NCBI GenBank assembly: GCA_039090855.1
Contig: CM076999.1
Span: 113,273,072 to 113,337,071 of the forward strand
DNA: 64,000 nt
Source of the DNA: Macrothele yani
Lineage: Eukaryota; Arthropoda; Arachnida; Araneae; Macrothelidae
Reading direction: 5' to 3'
The notes beneath the pieces were generated by a model. It was given only the letters and a program-made list of their open reading frames with translations, did not search any database and was not told the DNA's origin. A program made the position numbers and the translations under genes. Of this stretch, positions 9,990 to 21,176 are shown one piece after another (positions within the stretch are counted from its first letter, which is position 1; each line of letters starts with the position of its first letter).

Positions 9990-11430
9990 TCGTCATACAA
10001 ATTGTTTTTGTTCAGTTTTTCCGGCATCAAAATTTTTTTCGACGAGCCATGAATATTCGCGGGTGTCGAATTCTCATCCAGAGTGCGCTGTGCCTTAGCT
10101 TTCTGGTTCTCAGAACACACAAAACACCGTGTTTGCGTTTGCTGTGACACACTGATTTTATATTAGACTAGCGTACAATTTTTTTTTATTTCGGCATCAA
10201 ATTTTTTTCTTCAACGGACGATGAATATCTGGTTTCAAATTCTCAGAACGAGTGCGCTGTGCCTTAGCTTTTCATCTTTTAGAACACATAAAAGACCACG
10301 TTTGCATTAGTTGTGACACACTGACTCCATATTAGACTAGCGTACAAAGTTCAGTTTTTTCGGCATCAATTTTTTTTTCGACGAACGATGAATATTAGCT
10401 GGTGTCAAATTCGCAGCAGGAGAGAGCTGTGTCGTAGATTTCTGGTTCTTAGAACACACAAAAGACCGTGTTTGCTTTAGTCGTGAAACACGGAGTCTAC
10501 ATTAGACTAGTGTACAAAGTTCAGTTTTTTCGGCATCAATTTTTTTTTCGACGAACGATGAATTATTCGCTGGTGTCAAATTCGCAGCACGAGAGAGCTG
10601 TGTCATAGATTTCTGGTTCTTAGAACACACAAAAGACCGTGTTTGCTTTAGTCGTGAAACACGGAGTCTACATTAGACTAGTGTACGAAGTTCAGTTTTT
10701 TCGGCATCAATTTGTTTTTCGACGAACGATGACTATTCGCTGGTGTCAAATTCGCAGCACGAGAGAGCTGTGTCATAGATTTCTGGTTCTTAGAACACAC
10801 AAAAGACGGTGCTTGCGTTAGTCGTGAAACACGGAGTCTACATTAGACTAGTTGTAACGTACCAGGAGATGTGACGTACCTGCCAGAAGGACGCACACGA
10901 CATAAAGGCACATAGCAATCAGAACAAACGTCCGCGTAGCTCAATTGCTAGAGTGACTTATTCCGGAATGAGGGGATCCGGGTTCGAATCCTGGCGTGGA
11001 CAAAAATGACGGAGAAATTTACTTCGTTATATAGTGTACGAAGTTCAGTTTTTTCGGCACCAATTTGTTTTTCGACGAACGATGAATATTCGCGGGTGTC
11101 AAATTCTCATCACGAGTGCGCTGTGCCTTAGCTTTCTGGTTCTTAGAACACATAAAAGACCGCGTTTGCGTTAATCGTGAAACATTGACTCTACAGTAGA
11201 CTAGCGCACAAAGTTCAGTTTTTTCGGCATCGAATTTTTTTTTCTTGTTCAATTTTTTTGGCATCAATTTTTTTTTTTTTTTTCGCCGAACGATGAATAT
11301 TCGGTGGTGTCGAATTTTCAGGATGAGCGCGCTGTGCCTTAGCTTTCTGGTTCTTAGAACCTCATAAGAGACCCGGTTTGTGTTAGTTGTGACACACTGA
11401 CTCTATATTTGACTAGAGTACAAAGTTCAG
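9990..11430. repeat. ~170-bp satellite, about 7-8 units
   Basis: Units share CAGTTTTTTCGGCATCAA, then CGACGAACGATGAATATTCG, then GCTGTGCCTTAGCTTTCTGG and AGAACACACAAAAGACCG. Starts lie near 10011, 10185, 10349, 10520, 10691, 11044 and 11215, a period of about 168-171 bp. The units at 10349-10850 are more alike than the outer ones. A SINE1 interrupts the array at 10850-11034. No protein-coding signal was seen. Confidence 0.88.
10850..11034 (+). repeat. SINE1 copy inside the satellite
   Basis: Inserted where the satellite reads ACTAGT/GTGTACGAAG. The 5' non-tRNA part (GACGCACACGACATAAAGGC) is followed by a tRNA-like region with A box GCGTAGCTCAATTGC and B box GGGTTCGAATCC, then GACGGAGAAATTTACTTCG. 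The boundary is set by loss of the satellite period. Confidence 0.8.
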
Positions 11431-11682
11431 TCTTTACAATCATCAGTATGAGGAAAAAAAATATTTTTTGTCGTTTATTTATGCAGCAGATTCTTTCCGT
11501 TCTTAAAGGAAAAGTTCCATGTTTTCAGTTGGTTTTCCAGTGCCACGGACCTTCTGCATTGAAAGCAATTGAAAAATGTTTTTCTCCTTACGAATAAAAG
11601 CTTGTGCATGCATTTACCTATTATACTGTTGCGATATAAATTTCTGTGAAGATATTCTAACATTCTTTTCATTACGACGCAG

Positions 11683-11814
11683 GATATCACGGCGTAGGAG
11701 GCCCGCTAACGGTAAAGCGATTTCCGTATCAATATAAACATAGTCTTCCTGCTCGAAAAGCTCAGGAGCGCTTAGGATATAAGTTTGTGGATCCCAATGG
11801 TGCCAGTCAAATAG
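11683..11814 (+). CDS. GMC oxidoreductase, exon 2 in window
   Basis: A 132-bp exon between acceptor ACGCAG (AG 11681-11682) and donor GTAAGT at 11815. Its first two bases complete the Gly codon begun at 7465. It then encodes YHGVGGPLTVKRFPYQYK and ERLGYKFVDPNGASQIG. YHG.GGPL.V and GY...D.NG..Q.G are conserved blocks of the GMC N-terminal domain. It ends in phase 1, matching the exon at 27087. The 4.2-kb intron before it holds a hAT element, a Tc1, a satellite and a SINE. Confidence 0.92.
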
Positions 11815-12255
11815 GTAAGTACCACATTTATTTCTCTCGTTATTCTTATCAATTTTGTGTCAAAGTGAATGGACCAATACATTATCAGTAATTCATAAAT
11901 AAGAAATGTACTTGAACTATACTCAAAATAATGTAAGTATACTAATGATCTAAATCGCTTGATCCTCGTGTTCTGTCGGTGAGTGTGTCGATGTGCGAAA
12001 GTTTCCAAGCTTTCGCTCATCAACCAGATGGTTTTTTCAAGGAAGGTAGACAGCAAACTGCAAACTGAGTAATAGAACACTTCAACAATTTGAACGCGGT
12101 GACTTGACTAGACAATAAATGAATAGATACAAACGTGATTATTCATTCGAAGAAACGATGAGTTATGTTGGCTGGGCACGCGGTATCGTGGAAGAAAACG
12201 CAGCATTTTTTGACTAACTGGTTCCAAACTCGTGGCAATTCTGGAGAGACAATAT
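11815..12255. other. intron sequence, nothing recognised
   Basis: AT-rich and without recognisable element ends. It begins with the splice donor GTAAGT. Confidence 0.4.
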
Positions 12256-13401
12256 TGTTACGACCCACCCCCACCATTAATTTATTAATTAATGGGCGTG
12301 GTGGATGTGTGAAATTAATTAAGTATTAATTATGGTCGAGGCTTGATTGGAGTTTAAAAGTGTAAACAGCAGAGAAAGTTTTATCTCGGGATAGGACAGA
12401 AAGGAGGCGAAGCATTCCCTCTGGCTGGGTGGTCTAGAGTTCCTAGCGCGCTGTTAGGTCATAAATATCAGGGCGCAGCTGACGGCCAGTCTAAACAGGG
12501 AAAGAGGTATACGTATCGAAGAGGGCCACTTGAGTAGAAATAAATGAAGATGGGGGACAAAAGGTTTAGCGAATAATCGTAAATTCGTCGATTGTTTGGG
12601 GCATTTTCGAGAACAATTGCTCTCTGTGTGGTTCGTGCAGAAAAGTAAGATTTCCTACTTAGCGTGAAAATAAGGAAGAAAGTTCAGTTGTCTGTACGCT
12701 CTCCGATGTGAAAGGCTGGATGCCTTGGATCTGCTATATGAATTGGGAAATGAAGCAACAAATCGCCCCGCATTGGGTAAGAAACGGAGAAGCAACAACT
12801 CGGGTAGTTGGAGATGCCAGTTTTGCCATAAAGACAGCGGAATGCCTAAATCCGAGTGATAAAGCATCAATTTCGAGGCAGCAGCCATGTAAGTAGAAAC
12901 ATTTTGTTTTTATTGTAACTTCTGCTACGCAATTAGTTGAAGAACTGAACTAATATATTGCAGGAACTGAACTGAGAAATAGTAAGACTGAACTGTGAAA
13001 TTAAAGTCCATTAAAACTATCTCGCGGGAACTGATTTAGGTCAAAGTTGAACCAATACTTATGTTCAGAAGACAGCTAAATTTTATTCGTATGTGTGCCA
13101 TTGTTATGTTTTCATAGCAAATTAAATATTTGTTTAGGCAGTCAGCGCAGTCATAGAACACATTATTTATGTGCACGCATGTGATTGGTTCAAATTGTTT
13201 AAGTGTATGCCCATATAATGCAGTTTTCGCGCCAAGAACTACGTCGAAGGAGATCAGTGAAGAAATATACTAATTGCTCGGCTACGGTTGTTAAATTGAT
13301 TGACAGCTGTGGGATAATGACTCACTGTCGTAACATTTTGGTACAAGCGGTGGTATCAATTGGTGGTCAACGGTGGGATAACGACCCACGAAATCGTATC
13401 A
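12256..13401. mobile_element. candidate solo LTR
   Basis: Begins TGTTACGACCCACC and ends ATCGTATCA, flanked by a 4-bp duplication ATAT (12252-12255 and 13402-13405). The TG...CA ends and a 4-bp duplication fit a Ty3/gypsy-type solo LTR. A short palindromic ATTAATTTATTAATTAAT lies near the start. No internal retroelement genes were seen. The AT-rich duplication could arise by chance, so this is tentative. Confidence 0.42.
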
Positions 13402-13405
13402 ATAT

Positions 13406-14070
13406 TGCTACAAAGTCGAATAGTTTAGGATACTCGTGCTGAGTTTTAGAAGATCCGTTTTGCGTTCATTGGGCTCGCTTAGTGCTGAAATTTTCCTAAA
13501 TTACCTCTGTAAGTCGCGCTGCTCATTGTTAAAAGGACATCAAGGTGTTTTGCTTACAGCACGCGAGAAGAAGGAATGTGTGCAACTGTCGGAGATCCCT
13601 ACGTCCATCGAAAGAGCGTCGGGGTTCAAGAGGTAACTGGAGAATCCTACAGAAATGTGCAACTGAGATCTGCCGAAGGTCTGTTCCGTTGACGATACGG
13701 ATTGAGGATATTCGAAGTGACTTTCTTTAGCACCACTAGGAACGGGATGTATTGATGCCAAGCCATCCTCCTGGCGAAAGAGAGAGAGAGATACAGAAAG
13801 AAGAAAAGAAACTATAGATCTTTCGGTGCATCTCCCTCCCGTCCTGCGGCATGACCGGTGTTCTGCCGCGGGAACCTGCAACTGACCGCATCGTCAGCGA
13901 CCCTGTGCCGTATCTACTGAGGCCCTGAGTGTGTGTGTGTGTGTGCGCGTGTGTACGTACGAGCGCCATCTAAATGCTGGTTATTGCTATCGAGTTCCTC
14001 AACGTTTATTTAGAACATGTGAATTACTTACCTCTCACCCATGATGGATACCTATCTGTAAGTACATGTT
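13406..14070. other. unassigned, with GT microsatellite
   Basis: No gene recognised. A GT/GC-dinucleotide run lies at about 13928-13956 and an AG-rich run at 13780-13812. Confidence 0.5.
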
Positions 14071-15160
14071 ATTATCGGGTTGGTGCGAATGAAATTTCCA
14101 GCGCGAACGACCAGTGGAGACAGGCCCCACCACAGCGGAGTGGAACCACCCACAAGTGTTGCGGGTATTACGTCACAGAGTTACTATAAATAGCTAGCAC
14201 GTGTTTGAAGAACAAAGTTCAGGCGTGGTTGGTTTGGAAGTAACGTGGCTTGCAAAGGAAACATGCAGACGCCGGATTTGAGAGTCATCTTCTTGTATGA
14301 ATTTAAACTGGGCCATTCCCGCAGGAATTGCCGCTCGAAACGTTAACAAAGCGTTTGGAGAGAATACAGCCGACGAACGAACCATTCGGCGATGGTTTGT
14401 GAAGTTTCGAAGCGGACATACGGACCTGCAAAACGATGTACGTGTCCACCGACCTGTTGCTGTTTCAAACGATGTTCTGTTACGTGTGGTTGAAGCGGAC
14501 CCCGAAAAACGTGTCGTGAGATAGTGGCAGAGGTAGGTGTCCACCACACGACACTTGTTCGGTGTCTGGCTGTGCTGGGTAAGGTCAAAGAGCTGGACTT
14601 GTGGCTGCAGCACGAGTTGACAACTGCCAACAAGACTACGCGTTTGGAAGTCAGCACGTCGCTGCTTGCCAGGAATAAACAGGAACCTCTACTGCATCGA
14701 ATCGTCACCTGAGGCAAGAAGTGGGTCATTTATGATAATCGGAAACGATCTGCACATTAGTTAAGCAAGGCACAGCCTGCTGGACGGCATCTAAGACACC
14801 CCTAAACACCAAGAAGATGATGCTCCTTGTCTGGTGGTCCACAGCCGGGATGATACCATTACTGCAGAACGTTATTGTTCTAAATTACACCAGACACACC
14901 GGAAATTGCTGCAGAATCAACCGTCTTTGGTCAACAGACAGAGTGTTCTTCTGCTCCAGGACAACGACCGCCCTCATGTCTCACAACAAGCGATGCTGGC
15001 GCTAAGCGTCATGGGCTATGGAGTACTAACTCATCCTGTCTGTTTCTCGGACTTCTCTCCGACAGACCATCATCTGTTTCGTCGCCTGGATCACTTCTTG
15101 TCTGGGCTAGCATTTTTCTTGGAAACCTCTGATTCACTAAATCGATGGATCGCCAGAGTC
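14071..15160 (+). pseudogene. mariner transposase, broken and truncated
   Basis: The left terminus GGTTGGTGCGAATGAAAT is at about 14078. The first ATG is near 14262. A helix-turn-helix block is readable as ARNVNKAFGENTADERTIRR then WFVKFRSGHTDLQND in a neighbouring frame. It continues with VGVHHTTLVRCLAVLGKVKE, KKWVIYDNRKRSA and LLLQDNDRPHVSQQAMLAL, whose second Asp is retained, then FSDFSPTDHHLFRRLDHFL, the third catalytic Asp region. Several frameshifts separate these blocks. No right terminal repeat was found: the sequence passes into Penelope-like sequence at about 15165. Confidence 0.85.
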
Positions 15161-15267
15161 AAGAAAGTTGCAAGGATGCCAGCTCTTCCAAAAGTGCCTA
15201 AAACAGAAGCGAGACTCCCACCAGGTTCGAGGATCCCTTCGCTATTCGACAGGCTTAAGCACGATAA

Positions 15268-15489
15268 AGCCGCCCCGGTGGCGCAGTGGTCTAAGGCGAT
15301 AGCCTCTGATCATTCGTTCGAAAGGGGTCCGGGTTCGAATCCCAGTGTGACATGGATGTCGTGTTGTCTTACGGCACTGGCTCTCTTTCTTCCCTGGAAC
15401 CAGTGACCCTAAATTAGGGACGGGCGACTGCTGATAGCCCATTGAGTTGCTCACTGTGGTCGTTAAACCTCCAATTAAAAAAAGAAAAA
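15268..15489 (+). repeat. SINE2 copy with 11-bp target duplication
   Basis: tRNA-like head (GGTGGCGCAGTGGTCTAAGG, GGGTTCGAATCC), SINE2 body and A-rich tail. Flanked by AAGCACGATAA at 15257-15267 and 15490-15500. It is inserted in Penelope-like coding sequence. Confidence 0.93.
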
Positions 15490-15714
15490 AAGCACGATAA
15501 GCGGGGAAACCCTATTATGCTCATAGTTTCAAGGAGATTTGTGCCAGCTATCCATCTTGAGAGGGCATTAGCTGTCTTTTTGTTTGCTTTTCTGTCTACC
15601 ACTGACAAAGTTCTTCTGTCCGCAGCAGATCGTCTCAAGATTAAGAACCCTCCCTGTGTGTTTTGATCCCATACTTGGCAGTTTTGATGTCGTATCTCTT
15701 TACCTTTCCGTTCC

Positions 15715-16030
15715 TTGGGCCGCGGGTGGCTTAGTGGGCAACGTTCGTGACTGCCACGGAAAGGACCTCAGGTTCGATCCCAGAAGGTATGAACGCTCGA
15801 TCCACTAAATATCCGTCGTGCGTCGGATGGGCACGTTAAGCCGTCGGACCATGGGTGCCGGCCCCCGGTGACAAATAAGGACGTCTTCCTTCCCCTTTCT
15901 TCTTCGATTCCGTGTCACTTTCCTATCGGGCACTCTATCCCAAATCTCCTAGCTTCCTATTTCTAATGGTTGTTTAAGACCTGGGGTCAGACACTCCCTT
16001 CCAAAAATCCTCTTCATATGATCATTTGAT
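15715..16030 (+). repeat. SINE3 copy with 12-bp target duplication
   Basis: tRNA-like head GGGTGGCTTAGTGGGCAACG with B box GGTTCGATCCC. The body contains GCACGTTAAGCCGTCGGACC and CCCTTCTTCGATT-like text. The tail has ATGATC/TTGATC units. The flanks are CCTTTCCGTTCC (15703-15714) and CCTTTCCGTTTC (16031-16042). A second copy lies at 47057-47376. Confidence 0.9.
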
Positions 16031-16146
16031 CCTTTCCGTTTCAGTTTCTGAAGCTACCGAAGCCTAATCATATTCTTTACTTTTTTATCCAGACTCTTTT
16101 TGCGCGACATTTACCGTATTGTGGACAGTTTGACAGAATCAAATTA

Positions 16147-17376
16147 CACTGACGGAATAAAAAAAATCCCAACAGCAAGAAGGGGTTGTGTTAGATAAAC
16201 GTCAGTTGGTAGGCGGTGAGAGTACATCTGTAAGATGACGTCTATGCAAATTTCGCGCTCGGCGCATACGTGTGGCGCTAGTAGCGCCCATCGGAACATG
16301 CAAAGCAGGCTTGCTGTAAATACGCGCTGTAACGTTCGTGAGCGTTAGTTATCGTTGAGATTCGACGTAGTGTGTTGATGTTAGTCAAGAATGCCTTTAA
16401 GAAGACGAAGAAGCCATTATCGACAGCTCACGGAGTTTGAACGAGGTCGTGTAATAGGGCTACGAGAAGGTGGATTTTCGTTCCGCAATATTGCAGAACG
16501 ACTTGGCAGGAAAGTAGCCACTGTGCATGATTGTTGGCGGCGGTGGTCAAGGGAAGGTACTGCCTCAAGAAAACCGGGTTCCGGCCGGCCACGCGGCACT
16601 ACTGAGCTAGAGCTCATTGGAGGACGGAGTGGAGATCTGTTGTGTTTTCTGATGAAAGCCGGTTCTGCCTGGGTGCCAGTGATGGCCGTGTGTTGGTTAA
16701 AAGGAGGCCAGGTGAGCGCCTGCAACCAACCTGCCTGCGGCCGAGACACACTGGACCTAAACCTGGAGTTATGGTCTGGGGAGCAATTTCCTATGACAGC
16801 AGGAGCACTCTCGTGGTTATCCCACGCATCCTGACGGCACAGTTGTACGTCGGTCTGGTGATTGAACCTGTTGTGCTACCATTCATGAACAGCATTTCAG
16901 GGGGTGTTTTCCAACAGGATAACGCTCGCCCGCATACCGCTGTCGCAACCCAACATGCTCTACAGAGTGTCGACATGTTGCCGTGGCCTGCTAGATCACC
17001 AGATATTTCACCAATCGAGCACGTATGGGACATCATTGGACGACAACTCCAGCGTCACCCCCAACGAGCATTAACCGTCCCCGTATTGACCGACCAAGTT
17101 CAACAGGCATGGAACTCCATCCCACAAACTGACATCCAGCACCTGTTCGACACAATGCATGAACGTTTGCGTGCTTGCATTCAACATTCTGGCGGTTACA
17201 CCGGTTATTAATGTACCAGCATTTCACATTTAAAATGGCTCTTCTCGCGCCTACAATAAGCTGTGATCTTGAAACCTCAATCGATTAAATATGTTACCTA
17301 CACAAATGTATTGCCGCCATTTCATTCCTCTACAACTATTTTTTCGTGGTGTTGGGATTTTTTTTTTCCGTCAGTG
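16147..17376 (+). mobile_element. Tc1-like element L
   Basis: Ends CACTGACGGAATAAAAAAAA...ATCCCAACA at 16147 and the complement (TGTTGGGATT...CCGTCAGTG) at 17376, flanked by TA. Same family as element M (21739-23163). It is inserted within the Penelope-like element, between motif A and the GVPIGSSL block. Confidence 0.93.
16391..17211 (+). pseudogene. Tc1-like transposase L, internally deleted
   Basis: MPLRRRRSHYRQLTEFERG opens the N-terminal helix-turn-helix domain (VIGLREGGFSFRNIAERLG), followed by the GRPR-like hook SGRPRG. After GTTE about 200 bp present in the family are missing. A second frame to 17211 carries WRSVVFSDESRFCLGASDGR (first Asp), FQQDNARPHTAVATQHAL (second Asp), and ARSPDISPIEHVWD with the catalytic Glu. 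It ends IQHSGGYTGY. All three catalytic acids are present but in a different frame from the DNA-binding domain, so no full transposase is made. Confidence 0.92.
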
Positions 17377-17794
17377 TATTTCACTTTCCAGTCACATACT
17401 TACAAGGAGACTAAAGGGGTCCCTATTGGCTCTTCTTTATCTGCAGTTCTAGCTGAGGCTGTTCTTCGACCTATGGAGTCCGTATCCTTAGCACATCTAA
17501 TATGACTCATCAAGTGTGGCTCCGATACGCTGATGACATTTCCTTTGTTTGGACCCAGAGAAAAACTGTTTGCAGCAGTTATTAACGACAATGAATGCAT
17601 CGCACACGGATATTAAATTCACCCTGGAGTGGGAGACTAATGGTTTGCTGCTTTTCATCGACGTGCTCGTTGGGAAAACTCACACTGGAGTTCTCACATC
17701 GAGGTCCATTACAAGCCTTTATACACCGTCGAGTCAGAATAAGGTGTCCACCTACCTTATAATAGGAAGAACAACCCTTGACCCGGATCCCAAG

Positions 17795-18830
17795 GACGGG
17801 ACGGCGTGAAAGGGACGCAATGGGGCCCTGGAAGTTTGCCAGAGTCACACGTATGCTTTCGGACTGTAGCAGAACACAGCGGTCCGCGGAGATGACGTGG
17901 TTGTGGGTCGGCACATCGAACCTGTCGATTCCAATAGTCACAGAAGACTTGTATGGGATTGAAGTCATGCGGGCCAAGGTAGAATGGAGACATCGCTGTT
18001 CATGTTCCTGGGACCAGTTACGTATCATCTTAGCGACGTGACAGGGCTCATTGTTCTGTTGGTAGACAACATCAACATCAGGGTTAACGTCCAACATGAA
18101 AAGATGCATGTGGTCAATAAGGATGGACTGGTAGCCATCGGTGTTCAGGGATCCATACAGTGGTACCAACGGTCCCAGGTCATACCAGGAAAACATCTCC
18201 CAGACATGAGCACTGCCACCATTCTCCTGTACTTGACCAACGAGCGTGTCCGGGTGTTCGTTCTCTTGTGTCTTCCGCCGTATCCGGCATCGCTCGTCAC
18301 TTCTATGGAGTAGAAACATCGATTCGCTGGAGAAGGCAACCTTCATCCGCCCTTCCACTGTCCAGTGACGATATTCCCATTCGAACTGCAGGCGTCGTTG
18401 CCGATGGACTTGGGTTAACATGGGCGCCTTAGCGCAGAGTCGACTCCAGAGACCCATGCGTAACAGGTTTCGCCGTACTGTTCTCATGGACAGGTGTCCA
18501 AGCATTCATTTGCGGGGTCAATTATTGCACTGTTGCTCGTCGATTGCCCTGTACCAGTCAACGGAGGCGACGTTCTCATCTGGGGTCGATGGCATTTGCG
18601 GCTCTACAGTTATGACGTCAGGAGGTACTCTGTGTGCCATCGGCACATTCTTGGTACACCCTTATTACAGCACTTCGCGAACAGCCCATGGCGTCTGCTG
18701 TTCCTGCAATGCTTCCACCCTTGGCGCGGTAGCCGATGATCATTTGTAGTTTTGAAAGTCACTCCTTTTGCTCGATGACGCACTATGGCTCATCTGTCCT
18801 AACCGGCCGCTTATATCTCCGAGCGGTCGA
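17795..18830 (-). pseudogene. Tc1-like transposase N
   Basis: The minus-strand start is the ATG at 18793 (MSHSASSSKRSDFQN). A long frame from about 18505 holds MRTVRRNLLRMGLWSRLCAK and HWTVEGRMKVAFSSESMFLL, where the first Asp is Ser. It continues with HVWEMFSWYDLGPLVPLYG and VYQQNNEPCHVAKMI; the second Asp is Asn. The C-terminal DFNPIQVF...RQVRCADPQPRHLRG is in another frame down to about 17800. Two catalytic positions are lost and there are stops in the N-terminal part. I could not define terminal repeats; the limits come from where Penelope-like sequence stops and resumes. Confidence 0.8.
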
Positions 18831-19279
18831 CCTTGTCACGTTCACTCCGTGACGCGCCTGGGCGGGTACACTGTGATTTCGGTAGTGGTCAGGTTATTCT
18901 GATTTCAACCGTGTACGCTCCGAAATTTATCCTCCTTGCATCTGCGTGCCCGGATACTCACAAGTTTGCTTTCTTTAGGTTTGGAGCTAAAACGGCTGTT
19001 ACCCCTTCCTCCGATCAGGCTGCTCGCGATTCTGATATCAGTAGTTTATGATTTCTGGCCTCTTCTGCTGACTTTGATGCGCAAATGATTGACAGTATCC
19101 TACGGAGAGCTAAAGCTGCCGATACTAATCGCGTCAGTGTCGCCTCAAATCCTCCTCTGCACTATATTGGATCTCCATCCTATGTTCATGGATGCTCTTA
19201 TTTCCTCAAGAACTGTCTTAAGAAATTTGGCTTTAGAATTGGATTTTGAGCGCCAGGGTCAATTTCGGCTTTACTAACC

Positions 19280-19672
19280 ACACATTGAGACCGTACCACG
19301 ATATACAGATGATATCCTGCATCCGTACGTCTTTATGCAGGTGCCATATGCGAAACGTTTCTCCTACAGGACGATAATGCGAGACCACACATAGGCCGTC
19401 TCGAGGAGCAATACCTTGAGGAGGAAACCATTGTCCATATGGAATGGCCAGCTCGATTTCCGGACCTAAATCCCATTGAACATGTCTGAGATGTTCTGGA
19501 AAGACGTGTTGCTACCGTCAATCCCCCTCCCGATATACTACAGGGGCTTATAACTGCTTTGCAGGAACGATGGGAATCACTGCCTACTGAGTTAATTCAC
19601 ACCATCATAATGAGCACGGAAGATCGCTGTCGGGCCTGTATTGCTGTTGAAGGTGACCACACACCATATTGA
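19280..19672 (+). pseudogene. Tc1-like transposase C-terminal fragment
   Basis: Reads LLQDDNARPHIGRLEEQYLE (second Asp) and [15 protein letters not shown] with the catalytic Glu region, one stop (TGA for the usual Trp), and ends CRACIAVEGDHTPY. The N-terminal half and both terminal repeats are missing. It abuts the Penelope-like remnant on the left and the foldback element on the right. Confidence 0.85.
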
Positions 19673-19760
19673 AAAAACTTCCCCATTGAGTTCCTGTACC
19701 CTATTTTTTGACATGTTCCTGTATAGTCCATTTTTCTGATATTAAGTGATGCTTTCGTTA

Positions 19761-20557
19761 TTTGTTCGTAAACTGTTTTGACAAAAGAAGAGGGGGGATA
19801 GTACCCATGAAGACGAACAATATTTACAATGGAACCTAGGGTCGCATTCCACTCTGAGTGTCAGAAGAGAGTAACTTCGAAATACATCCAATAAGCACAA
19901 TTCGTCACCTCAGACGTCATTTCTTTCGTGCCGGAGAAGTAGCACATCGCCAGAACATCACCGTCAAGCATTTAACCGTATGCAAATTGCCAGAGAAAAG
20001 ACGAAGCATCGACAGTTGCAGCTGATTGGCTTATCAAGGTGCAGTAGACACTTCCTGAATGCCACATATCCCCCGCACGATGGATTGGACGTGGCGGACC
20101 TGTGGCATGGCCTCCACGCTCACCGGACTTAACCCCACTGGACTTCTTCTTCTGGAGGCACATGAAATCATTGGTGTACGAGACGCCTGTGGACGCCGTG
20201 GAAGATCTCGTCGCGAGAATCGTTGTTGCAGCGGACAGGATAAACACGACACCAGGAGCCTTCGAGAGGGTGCGCCAGTCTTTCATTCGCCGGTGTGAAT
20301 TGTGCAACGGCACCCGTGGCCGCCACTTCGAGCATCTACTTTGAGTCTGTCCCTGATCTCCATAAATGGGATTGTGCAACTTATGATGTCGTTAATTCTC
20401 TTTCTTTGCACTATTGAAAGTTCAACTTGGACATCTGACTTTACTCTTTTCTGACACTCAGAGTGGAATGCGACCCTAGGTTCCATTGTAAATATTGTTC
20501 GTCTTGATGGGTACTATAAGACCTCTTCTTTTGTCAAAACAGTTTACGAACACCCTG
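19761..20557. mobile_element. foldback element O with ~100-bp inverted repeats
   Basis: The left arm (TTCGTAAACTGTTTTGACAA to CACTCTGAGTGTCAGAA, about 19765-19870) is repeated inverted at about 20450-20553. The right end is ...CGAACACCCTG followed by TA, and TA precedes the left end. The interior retains the end of a transposase gene. Long inverted arms and TA flanks suggest an IS630/Tc1/mariner relative. Confidence 0.85.
20102..20344 (+). pseudogene. transposase C-terminal fragment of element O
   Basis: Reads MAWPPRSPDLTPLDFFFWRH, the WPPRSPDL.P.DFFLWG pattern around the third catalytic acid of IS630/mariner-type transposases (Asp here). It continues DAVEDLVARIVVAADRINTT and ends RCELCNGTRGRHFEHLL with a stop. 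Only this C-terminal 80 residues survives between the inverted arms, so the element depends on a full-length relative. Confidence 0.75.
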
Positions 20558-20835
20558 TAATTTACAAATTAATACATCTTTTCACCGGCTTTCATGAAAT
20601 TTCACCAAGTAGTTTTTTAATTATCCTGATTTTTCCTTAATTTATGGAAAGCAGTGTAATTATGTGACGTTATCATCATAGCCCAAACTGAGAAAGGAGT
20701 ATTTGTGACGTCCAGCTTAGCATTTCGTGTTCTCGGCAGAGTTGGGCAAAATCGTAATTGAATAAATCGGTCATGCATTACAGCGTAATGGTAATGGGAA
20801 CAAGAACTTAGCGTTACCATTACATGGTAATGGTG

Positions 20836-21003
20836 AACTTGTGACGTAACTGCCAGCAGGACGCACACGACATAGAGGCACATAGCAATCAGAATGAACA
20901 TCTGCGTAGCTCAGTTGGTAGAGCGACTTGTTCCGGAATAAGCGGACTCGGGTTCGAATCCCGGCGTTGACCAAAAATGACGGAGAAATTCACTTCGTTA
21001 TAA
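20836..21003 (+). repeat. SINE1 copy
   Basis: tRNA-like region CTGCGTAGCTCAGTTGG and B box GGGTTCGAATCCCGG are intact, preceded by GACGCACACGACATAGAGGC and followed by GACGGAGAAATTCACTTCG. It is inserted in the GTAATG-rich part of hAT element S. Confidence 0.88.
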
Positions 21004-21176
21004 ACTGGTCCTTAGAATTACATGGTAATTGTAATGACATGTAGCAGTTACGCATTATAATCGTAATGGTTAACTATGTGTTTGTAATTAATCAATAATT
21101 TATGGGTAACAATACAACGTGAATTAACCAGCAACCAGTACACCTTTACATAGAAAAAGCACAATTTTTACAATAT

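Larger units (their letters stand above)
15165..19265 (+). pseudogene. Penelope-like element, split by four insertions
   Basis: Pieces of one plus-strand polyprotein occur in order. 15165-15267 plus 15490-15714 gives RLKHDKRGNPIMLIVS and DPILGSFDVVSLYLSVP, the reverse transcriptase motif A. 16043-16146 plus 17377-17790 gives YKETKGVPIGSSLSAVLAEA and RYADDISFVW, the catalytic YADD box, then LLLFIDVLVGKTHTGVL. About 18835-19265 gives IGSPSYVHGCSYFLKN and the linker toward the endonuclease. Insertions are SINE2 (15268-15489), SINE3 (15715-16030), Tc1 L (16147-17376) and Tc1 N (about 17795-18830). A frameshift lies between LAHLI and the YADD box. No endonuclease domain follows. Catalytic Asp pair is intact but the gene is dead. 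Confidence 0.78.

Noticed and set aside
12655..12896. Short open frames inside the candidate LTR
   Set aside because: They lie on opposite strands with no recognised domain, and LTRs are not expected to encode them.
20880..20975. tRNA genes at 10930, 20880 and the window start
   Set aside because: All three share the same non-tRNA flanks, so they are SINE1 copies rather than tRNA genes.
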